The notes below the pieces were generated by a model. That model was not told the origin of the DNA. It was given only the letters and a program-made list of their open reading frames with translations, and did no database searches. Below are positions 1-4,815 of a stretch of DNA of 5,964 bases, piece after piece; the first letter of the stretch is position 1, and the number at the start of each line of letters is the position of its first letter. The DNA lies in NCBI GenBank assembly GCA_030248825.1, contig JARCMB010000112.1:1-5964 (forward strand), given 5' to 3'. Both the position numbers and the translations under genes were made by a program. The stretch is from Pseudanabaenaceae cyanobacterium MP8IB2.15. GTDB taxonomy: Bacteria; Cyanobacteriota; Cyanobacteriia; Pseudanabaenales; Pseudanabaenaceae.

Positions 1-1298
1 AAACGATCGAATAGTAAGGCTGAGCCATCATTCGCTAGGTCTATTTGGATATTTCTTTGCCCAGGCAGTTCTACTAAGCGCGTGAGTTTTGCCGTTTCGA
101 TCTCGATCGAAGCTAAATATGGTTCTTCTTGATAGCTCCGATCGGTCTGTTTGGCATCGGTGAGCAGACAATAGAGCACCTGTTTTTGCGGATCGAACTT
201 CGCGCTGATAATGGAGCCAGTAATTTTGAGTAATTGTTGCTGTACACCTTGATTGGTGACGCGAAATAAAGAGCGAGAATAATCATCCTTATTAAATTTC
301 ACCATCGCCCCCTGAGAACCATCTCGACTAAAACTGAGGATATTGCCAAACTTAGGCAGAAAATCCAGAGGCTGAGCTTGGGGTTCTAAAGGTAAAATCG
401 CTACGCCTTCGCCTTGTAAAATGGCGATCGATTGACTATCAGGTGTAATTAAGAAATCTCCACCAGGCTGATTTTCTAATGGTTTCGGTGCGCCATCCGC
501 TTTAATTACCCATAGACCATATTGCCCTGGAACTAGACGACTCAATCGCTGCACGACGATCAGTTGTCCATCTGCGGATAAATCAAATTTGAAATTCTGA
601 TATTCACCACTATCAAGAATTAGCTTGATCTCTGGCGATTGATTTTTGGTCTTAGCATCTGGAATCGAGACTGTATAGAGCTTTTGGTCAAGCGGATTAC
701 TGATATCTGTTGTTTTAGGTGTGGCAGCAAACAGGATTCGATCGCGATTGGGATAGATCCGAAACTCTGATACCACCAGATCGGGCGGGGTCAAAACCTT
801 GGCTTGCTTTTGGAGCAGGTCATAGACCACCAAACGACCTGATTCGTCTCCCTTTGCGCCAATGTAGGCAAAAGCGGGATCGGGCGTTGTGAAGTTCCCT
901 ACAAAAGGTTGAATGGGTCTGTGATTGCTGATTTCGTTGGCAAATCGATCGAAAGCTTGTTTGAGTTCAACTTTATAGGATTTGCCATAAACAGCAGGAG
1001 CATTGAGCGTATAAGCCATCCGTCGTCCCGCCCAACTGAATTTTCCTGGCAAAGCTGGTTCGATTTTTAGATTCTGTTCGACACTTTGACGATCCATCGG
1101 GCGATTGAAGGTGAGCATAAATGACAACTCATCGGCGGCAATTTGCCGATCCTGCCAGCTAAAATCTCTGACCTGTGGCAAGGTGCGATCGCCACTCCAA
1201 AGCAATATGCCAATGAGCACGCTCAGCACGATCGCAAAGACAATTGCGATTCGATCGAGTGGTCGTGAGAGCAGTTTTTTTGAATTAGCGGTTTGCAT
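1..1298 (-). CDS. Membrane-anchored Ig-like / beta-propeller protein, C-terminus beyond window
   Basis: The frame is open from an ATG at 1298 to the left edge, giving 432 codons without a stop; the C-terminus is missing. An in-frame TGA lies two codons upstream of the ATG, so the start cannot move further out. No clear Shine-Dalgarno is seen. Residues 1-16 are basic and polar, and 17-34 form one hydrophobic span (IAIVFAIVLSVLIGILLW), an uncleaved anchor that would place the rest in the periplasm. Residues about 44-138 resemble a bacterial Ig-like (SbsA/Big_5 type) domain: 'SFMLTFNRPMDRQSVEQNL' is the usual 'F..PMD..SV' strand and 'YGKSYKVEL' the later strand. From about 140 on, repeats of the type 'FDLSADGQLIVVQR', 'FLITPDSQSIAIL' and 'LSFSRDGSQGAMV' are blades of a TolB/WD40-like propeller. 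Role unknown; a cell-envelope binding or scaffold function is inferred. The domain calls are from motif reading only. Confidence 0.85.
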   Translation of the reverse strand, partial: MQTANSKKLLSRPLDRIAIVFAIVLSVLIGILLWSGDRTLPQVRDFSWQDRQIAADELSFMLTFNRPMDRQSVEQNLKIEPALPGKFSWAGRRMAYTLNAPAVYGKSYKVELKQAFDRFANEISNHRPIQPFVGNFTTPDPAFAYIGAKGDESGRLVVYDLLQKQAKVLTPPDLVVSEFRIYPNRDRILFAATPKTTDISNPLDQKLYTVSIPDAKTKNQSPEIKLILDSGEYQNFKFDLSADGQLIVVQRLSRLVPGQYGLWVIKADGAPKPLENQPGGDFLITPDSQSIAILQGEGVAILPLEPQAQPLDFLPKFGNILSFSRDGSQGAMVKFNKDDYSRSLFRVTNQGVQQQLLKITGSIISAKFDPQKQVLYCLLTDAKQTDRSYQEEPYLASIEIETAKLTRLVELPGQRNIQIDLANDGSALLFDR

Positions 1299-1327
1299 AA
1301 ATCAATGGCTAGTCATTTTTGCAAGGT

Positions 1328-1347
1328 GAGAATGATACATCATACTC
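1328..1347. promoter_or_regulatory. Fur-box-like imperfect palindrome upstream of the beta-propeller gene
   Basis: The 20-base site reads GAGAATGAT, then AC, then ATCATACTC. The two 9-base arms are inverted repeats with one mismatch. It resembles the classical Fur box (GATAATGAT-A-ATCATTATC), matching 8 of 9 and 7 of 9 arm positions, but has two central bases instead of one. It lies about 30 bases upstream of the ATG at 1298 and downstream of the permease-like gene. On the minus strand it contains TATGAT, a possible -10 box, with no good -35 box. Regulation by Fur or another FUR-family protein is inference. Confidence 0.3.
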
Positions 1348-1382
1348 TGCCTGAGACTAGTGATTTACTTAAAGAGTTTCGC

Positions 1383-1784
1383 TTAATCTTCTGAACGATC
1401 TACAAGGTTGGCGAAATCTGCTTGAAGTTTTTGCATCTCTTCCTCCGATACATCTTCGGTATCGATTAATTCGTTACGAGCTGTAGCAATGGCACGAATT
1501 AGTTCATCCAGCTTGAGTTGGACAGCTTTTGCATCGCGGTTTTGTGAATTTTGAATCAGAAATACCATCAGAAAAGTCACAATCGTCGTACTTGTATTGA
1601 TCGCTAATTGCCAAGTATCTGAAAACTGAAAGATTGGACCAGTAAATGCCCAAATCACAATTACTAAGACGGCTGAGATAGAAGCAATTGGTGAGCCAGC
1701 CGCTTGTGAAGTCTTACGCGCAAGTTTATAGAACAGATCTTTTAAACTACCATGATCCTTGCTGCGATGATTTTTTTTACGCAT
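1383..1784 (-). CDS. Small two-span membrane protein, low affinity iron permease family
   Basis: 133 residues, a usual size for bacterial members of the low affinity iron permease family (PF04120). The family is named after yeast Fet4, but iron transport by the short bacterial proteins is not established. After a basic N-terminus (MRKKNHRSKDHGS) come two membrane spans, about 33-53 (ISAVLVIVIWAFTGPIF) and 63-79 (NTSTTIVTFLMVFLIQ). The signature 'GPIFQFSDTWQLAINTSTTIVTF' falls at about 49-71, followed by 'QNSQNRDAKAVQLKLDELIRA' (78-98) and an acidic helical C-terminus. The ATG at 1784 is preferred because GGAG (1792-1795) sits 7 bases upstream; in-frame TTG (1805) and ATG (1799) starts would add residues unlike the family. 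It lies 59 bp after the DUF1830 gene and may be cotranscribed. The family call is confident; the substrate is not. Confidence 0.88.
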   Translation of the reverse strand: MRKKNHRSKDHGSLKDLFYKLARKTSQAAGSPIASISAVLVIVIWAFTGPIFQFSDTWQLAINTSTTIVTFLMVFLIQNSQNRDAKAVQLKLDELIRAIATARNELIDTEDVSEEEMQKLQADFANLVDRSED

Positions 1785-1791
1785 AGAGCAG

Positions 1792-1795
1792 CTCC
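1792..1795 (-). promoter_or_regulatory. Ribosome binding site GGAG of the permease-like gene
   Basis: On the minus strand GGAG is followed by 7 bases and then the ATG at 1784. It decides the start in favour of MRKKNHR over the upstream in-frame TTG (1805) and ATG (1799), which lack such a site. Confidence 0.6.
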
Positions 1796-1843
1796 ACATA
1801 TTCAAATATCCTTGTCTATAAGTCAGGCTCTGCCAAAGCTTGT

Positions 1844-2095
1844 TTAACTTTCAATAGAGCTAATCGGACTCAATCCCCCCGCAACTTGGAGATGACTGCA
1901 TGAAATTCGATCGGTTAGAATTGCGCTGACGATCGAACTGGTATGAATCTCTAAGAGAGCCTCTAGTGGAACCTCAAAGAAGAGTTGCTGTTCGGGGAAA
2001 ACCACCCGCTCAAAGTACCAACTTGGCACATTTGGGATTCGGGCAATTTGCACCTGTTTGGTTTGATTGATATAGCAACACAGAAATCGACTCAT
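1844..2095 (-). CDS. DUF1830 domain protein
   Basis: 83 residues starting MSRFLCCYINQT. The sequence shows the pattern I associate with the cyanobacterial DUF1830 family (PF08865): 'CCYINQTKQVQIARI' at about 6-20, 'WYFERVVFPEQQLFFE' at 26-41, and 'EALLEIHTSS' near 45-54. The protein is small, soluble and probably mostly beta-strand, with no membrane span or signal peptide. The function of the family is unknown. The frame also has a GTG at 2137, which would add 14 residues, but the conserved part begins right after the ATG at 2095, so that start is used. No strong Shine-Dalgarno precedes it. A perfect interrupted palindrome (2106-2124) sits 10 bases upstream. The gene follows the PRC-barrel gene by 77 bp with no T-run terminator between, so cotranscription is possible. 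Confidence 0.8.
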   Translation of the reverse strand: MSRFLCCYINQTKQVQIARIPNVPSWYFERVVFPEQQLFFEVPLEALLEIHTSSIVSAILTDRISCSHLQVAGGLSPISSIES

Positions 2096-2105
2096 AGACT
2101 TAGTT

Positions 2106-2124
2106 GGCGATCGAATCGATCGCC
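2106..2124. repeat. 19-base perfect palindrome made of two HIP1-like half sites
   Basis: Two 9-base arms, GGCGATCGA and TCGATCGCC, flank a single A and are exact reverse complements. The site lies between the PRC-barrel stop and the DUF1830 ATG, ending 10 bases from that start. No T-run follows on either strand, so it is not a typical terminator. It may be simply two adjacent HIP1-type sequences, or a hairpin in the mRNA leader of the DUF1830 gene. Confidence 0.55.
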
Positions 2125-2172
2125 TTTGGATTGACACTGAGAACTTAGAACAACCGATCCAGAAGACTTGAA

Positions 2173-3576
2173 TTAGAGAGCCGCCTTTCCATTTTCAGGC
2201 GCACGCAGCGATTCTAGCGAAAGGCGCGGCGTTTCGGTATAGACCGAACTGAGCAAAATATCAAGAACTCCCTCATGACGTGCCATTTCGATCGCCTGAT
2301 GCGTAATCAACTCACTGACATTCAGAATAACTTCATCTTGTCGATCGAGAATTGCCCGCGTCACAGGACGACCCAAAGCTCCCTTAATCCGACGTTCTTC
2401 AATTTCCAAGGCACTACGTTGCTGAATATCCCCAGCCGTCTCTTGCACCTGAGTCCACAGCAACTTCACCCCTTCTTTTAACTGATCGCCCGTAGTAGAG
2501 GCAGTAGACTTAATTCGATCTCCAGCCGCCGATGCCAATGCTCCAGTTTGAGATTGAACAGACTCAGTTGTTGACAAACCCACAGAACTGAGCAAAGCTA
2601 ACTCTCGATCGTAAGCCTTAGCGCGTTCGATTACTAGAGGCGTGACAATTTGACCAGGCGCAGCCACAATGTAGCCGTCATCAGTTTGCACCATCTGGAT
2701 CGCTCGCCGCCCTTTAGCTTGTTCCACGGTCAAACTCGCAACCGTCCCACCCATACGCTCACCCAGCTTCTCGGCAAGATTGCCACCAGTCGCACGGTAC
2801 AGATCATCTAGCATGTGAAAAGATTCAGCCCTAGTCGCAATTTCTGGAGTCACTACCTGCCCTTGTAGGACAAAAAAGTTACCATCAGGAGCTTTAATCG
2901 ATTCTGGAACTACCTTACCTATGACAAATGCTCGCTGCTCCGCAGGATCGACAATCGCATTTGTGAGAGAAGCAGTCGCATGACGACCGACCTCTTGAAG
3001 TTTCCCAGAAGTTGCCAGAGCTGCCTCCTGAACCTTTTCCCCAGTAGCTTGGATCGCGGCTTTAACGCCACCAACCTGTTCTTCCATCAGATCCGCCGTC
3101 TCAGAAGGAATAAAGGCAACATCCTCACCAATTCTGATTGTCTGAGGTGCAGGCACAAAAGAGCGACCCGAATAAGCGTCGGCAAACAGTCCACCTGAAA
3201 CCTCGTAGCCCTCAATCCTACCTGTCTGGTCATCAAAGTAGAGGTCAATCATCGTACCGAGATCGCGACCATCTACAGTCATAATCCGAGTACCTTTCAA
3301 AATATTATTATGGTCAAGCACATTCGCGATCTCAGGAATAGCATGAGCGATCGCAATTGAATCCCTCGAAGGCACGATCACAGCATCTGGTCCAATCGCC
3401 TGAACTTGATCTAATGGCAGCACCCGTGCCGCCGTAAAGAAACCGCCTTCATCGACCAAAAAACCTAATAACAGGTTATTAACTTGGTCAAAGATCAAAT
3501 CTGTAATAACTTCAAACTTATCACCAGCATCGTAGGCGATCACTGGTTTACCAATCATATCTCTTCCTTTTCGCAT
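2173..3576 (-). CDS. Double PRC-barrel protein with three C-terminal repeats
   Basis: 467 residues, no signal peptide or membrane span. PRC-barrel-like domains lie at about 7-70 ('IGKPVIAYDAGDKFEVITDLIFD', then 'LLGFLVDEGG' and 'ARVLPLDQVQAIGPDAVIVPS') and 92-158 ('LKGTRIMTVDGRDLGTMIDLYFD', 'IEGYEVSGG'). Such proteins are often labelled photosystem reaction centre subunit H-like from the PRC name; a photosynthetic role is not shown. Three related segments follow at about 217-263, 289-334 and 399-446, sharing 'GQVVTPEIATRA', 'GQIVTPLVIERA' and 'SELITHQAIEMA', each followed by a leucine-rich helix. The linkers (about 168-208 and 336-390) are Ala/Thr/Lys/Glu-rich helices resembling LEA-type stress proteins. 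The ATG at 3576 is chosen because I recall MRKG at the start of homologues; the ATG at 3558 has a better Shine-Dalgarno (GGAA, about 5 bases away) and remains possible. Role unknown; membrane or stress association is inferred from context. Confidence 0.88.
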   Translation of the reverse strand: MRKGRDMIGKPVIAYDAGDKFEVITDLIFDQVNNLLLGFLVDEGGFFTAARVLPLDQVQAIGPDAVIVPSRDSIAIAHAIPEIANVLDHNNILKGTRIMTVDGRDLGTMIDLYFDDQTGRIEGYEVSGGLFADAYSGRSFVPAPQTIRIGEDVAFIPSETADLMEEQVGGVKAAIQATGEKVQEAALATSGKLQEVGRHATASLTNAIVDPAEQRAFVIGKVVPESIKAPDGNFFVLQGQVVTPEIATRAESFHMLDDLYRATGGNLAEKLGERMGGTVASLTVEQAKGRRAIQMVQTDDGYIVAAPGQIVTPLVIERAKAYDRELALLSSVGLSTTESVQSQTGALASAAGDRIKSTASTTGDQLKEGVKLLWTQVQETAGDIQQRSALEIEERRIKGALGRPVTRAILDRQDEVILNVSELITHQAIEMARHEGVLDILLSSVYTETPRLSLESLRAPENGKAAL

Positions 3577-3640
3577 GGTTTGTGACCTATTGTGATTTAA
3601 GTACGATGTGAGTTAATCGATCGATAACAGCAGATCGACT

Positions 3641-3820
3641 TTACTGGGGATTAACGGGCGGATTAACTGGAGCAGCTAGCCTGGTGCTTTTGCCAAAGTC
3701 AGGAATCAGATCGATCGCCCCAACATATTCCAGCGTGCCAGCCACGGCAATCGCTAACACTAAAAATACTCCCGTATAAATTGCGCCCTTATTGGAACGC
3801 TTACCTACTAATCTAGGCAT
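3641..3820 (-). CDS. Small single-span membrane protein of unknown function
   Basis: 59 residues from an ATG at 3820 to a TAA at 3641. The N-terminus is basic (MPRLVGKRSNKG), followed by one hydrophobic span at about 13-30 (AIYTGVFLVLAIAVAGTL), a short loop (EYVGAIDLIPDFGKS) and a Pro/Asn-rich tail ending PVNPPVNPQ. The positive-inside rule predicts a cytoplasmic N-terminus and an outside tail. An AGGA lies 12 bases upstream of the ATG, further than ideal. It lies between the csbD-like gene's terminator and the PRC-barrel gene, on the same strand, 64 bp before the latter, so it is likely first gene of that transcription unit. I do not recognise a named family. Coding is supported by the sensible topology and the position in an otherwise empty gap; HIP1-type GATCGATCG falls inside it. 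Confidence 0.68.
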   Translation of the reverse strand: MPRLVGKRSNKGAIYTGVFLVLAIAVAGTLEYVGAIDLIPDFGKSTRLAAPVNPPVNPQ

Positions 3821-3860
3821 AATTTTTATCTATCCTGTTTAATTCAATAGGTTTAGAAGT

Positions 3861-3907
3861 AGAAAAAATAAAATCGACGGTCGTGCTAGAGACACAACCG
3901 TCGATTT
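3861..3907 (-). terminator. Hairpin terminator of the csbD-like gene
   Basis: An 11-bp perfect stem is formed by 3871-3881 and 3897-3907, AAATCGACGGT with its exact complement. Three more pairs (GTG/CAC) extend it inward across one mismatch, leaving a loop of about 7 bases. On the minus strand it begins 5 bases after the TAG stop of the csbD-like gene and is followed by a T-rich run (TATTTTTTCT). This is a typical intrinsic terminator and separates csbD from the genes that follow. Confidence 0.8.
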
Positions 3908-3912
3908 CGGAT

Positions 3913-4095
3913 CTAATCTACGGCTTTTTTAACTTCGTCTTTGACATCTTCGACAGTGTGACGAACTTTTGCTTCAGCCTGTTTTGCCCTGCCTTCTGCT
4001 TGATCTTTGGGATCTCCAGTCAGTTCGCCGACAGCTTCTTGAATTTTGCCTTCGACATTTTTGGCAGTAGCTTTAACTCTATTTTCGGTACTCAT
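3913..4095 (-). CDS. CsbD-like stress response protein
   Basis: 60 residues, the usual length for the CsbD family (PF05532), which includes general-stress proteins of Bacillus (sigma-B controlled csbD) and E. coli YjbJ. The family pattern is clear: 'RVKATAKNVEGKIQEAVGELTGDPKDQAEGRAKQAEAKVRHTVEDVKDEVKKAVD' type, with 'NVEGKIQEAVGELTGD' at about 13-28 and 'QAEGRAKQAEAKV' at 32-44. It is very rich in Lys, Glu and Ala, lacks Trp, Cys and Tyr, and has no membrane span; it should be a small, hydrophilic helical protein. The molecular function is not known. The ATG at 4095 has GAGG 7 bases upstream (4103-4106). It has its own terminator at 3861-3907 and a likely promoter upstream, so it is probably transcribed alone. 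Confidence 0.93.
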   Translation of the reverse strand: MSTENRVKATAKNVEGKIQEAVGELTGDPKDQAEGRAKQAEAKVRHTVEDVKDEVKKAVD

Positions 4096-4111
4096 GGTTA
4101 GACCTCGATTG

Positions 4112-4142
4112 ACTATATTTGAACAGTTTTAACACTATTCAA
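4112..4142 (-). promoter_or_regulatory. Candidate promoter and operator of the csbD-like gene
   Basis: On the minus strand TTGAAT (4137-4142) and TATAGT (4112-4117) could be -35 and -10 boxes, but the spacer is 19 bases, longer than ideal. The stretch 4119-4142 is also a 24-base quasi-palindrome (TTGAACAGTTTT / AACACTATTCAA, 10 of 12 positions pairing), so an operator could overlap the spacer. The -10 box lies about 17 bases before the ATG, leaving a very short leader that still includes the GAGG site. This is a weak call from reading alone. Confidence 0.35.
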
Positions 4143-4331
4143 TGTATTCCAATCTTTCGATTAATCCATCTACTCAATGATTTATCTTGCGATCGACTGA
4201 TGGAGGGATGCAATCAGGTAGTCAATTCAATCAACTATGCCCTTTGGTAGAGAGATCCTGCTTTGAGGCGCATATTTTTACTGTTCTGATTACGTGGTTG
4301 ATATGCTTGTGATGGTATTCGATCGAAAAAC

Positions 4332-4787
4332 ATGGTATTTATCAATCCAAAAATAGACTTTGCTTTCAATAAAGAACTGCCAGAGCTAGAAACTACAGTC
4401 GATAAATGGTTGTATTTTCTCAACAGTGCTAGAAATTTAAAAAATGTCCCTGCAACTATGGAAGCTATACCTGAAATTAAAAAAGCTTTTTATATTGCAA
4501 ATCAGGCAAATCTGACCCTCGAAGAGTTAGAAGATCAAGAAAAAAGTGAGATCTTCTTTCAAGATCAGCGTGGTGCGATCACGAAGGCTTTACGACAAGG
4601 CCGTGAACAGGGAATAAAAGAAGGACGTGAAGAAGGACAAGAGATGGGAAGGGTCGAAGGACGCGAAGAAGGAGAGAAACGCAAAGCTTTTGAGATTGCC
4701 AGAAAGATGCTGAATGTTCTTGATGATATAGCGATCTGCGAAATGACTGGACTAGCTTTGGCTGAGGTGGAATCTCTGAAGGGATAA
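4332..4787 (+). pseudogene. Internally deleted Rpn-family (PD-(D/E)XK nuclease) gene, open frame retained
   Basis: The 151-codon frame begins MVFINPKIDFAFNK, the typical N-terminus of cyanobacterial Rpn/PD-(D/E)XK 'putative transposase' proteins, which normally continues with IFGS and the nuclease core. Here residue 14 runs straight into 'ELPELETTVDKWLYFL' (15-30), a segment normally near residue 200, followed by the family's helical region 'PEIKKAFYIANQANLTLEELE' (47-67). The tail at 88-115 is a GREQG/KEGREEG four-residue-period repeat, then a short helical end. The catalytic D, E and K motifs are therefore absent, and roughly 170-190 residues are missing compared with the family's usual length near 300 (from memory). 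The frame is intact, so it may be expressed as a mini-protein rather than be dead. No clear Shine-Dalgarno precedes the ATG, and an in-frame TGA lies 10 codons upstream. Confidence 0.75.
4620..4673 (+). repeat. 18-base direct repeat encoding EGREEG units
   Basis: Positions 4620-4637 and 4656-4673 are the same 18 bases (GAAGGACG-T/C-GAAGAAGGA) with one silent difference, 36 bases apart. They lie in the Gly/Glu/Arg-rich tail of the Rpn remnant. Such tails are a common feature of this family and can change length by slippage or recombination. Confidence 0.75.
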
Positions 4788-4815
4788 TATCCTAACTAAT
4801 TGAGCTAAAAATAAA

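Noticed and set aside
1105..1329. Plus-strand frame of 74 codons opposite the beta-propeller gene
   Set aside because: It lies antisense to a long frame with clear domains and has no recognisable motif or ribosome binding site.
2275..3198. Two plus-strand frames (2275-2481 and 2980-3198)
   Set aside because: Both are fully antisense to the PRC-barrel gene, with unconvincing composition and no family features.
3617..3626. ATCGATCGAT palindrome upstream of the PRC-barrel gene as an operator
   Set aside because: It is one of many HIP1-type cores in the window and nothing sets it apart.
3883..4101. Phe-rich plus-strand frame of 72 codons, membrane-like in composition
   Set aside because: It is the antisense of the CsbD-like gene; its Phe and Ser come from complementing Lys/Glu codons.
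4235..4423. Minus-strand frame of 62 codons overlapping the start of the Rpn remnant
   Set aside because: It overlaps a recognisable Rpn N-terminus on the other strand and shows no family pattern.
4332..4787. Active transposase or nuclease
   Set aside because: The catalytic PD-(D/E)XK core is missing and no terminal inverted repeats or target duplications are seen.
4788..4815. Bidirectional terminator between the two convergent genes
   Set aside because: The 28-bp gap has A/T-rich sequence but no stem of useful length.
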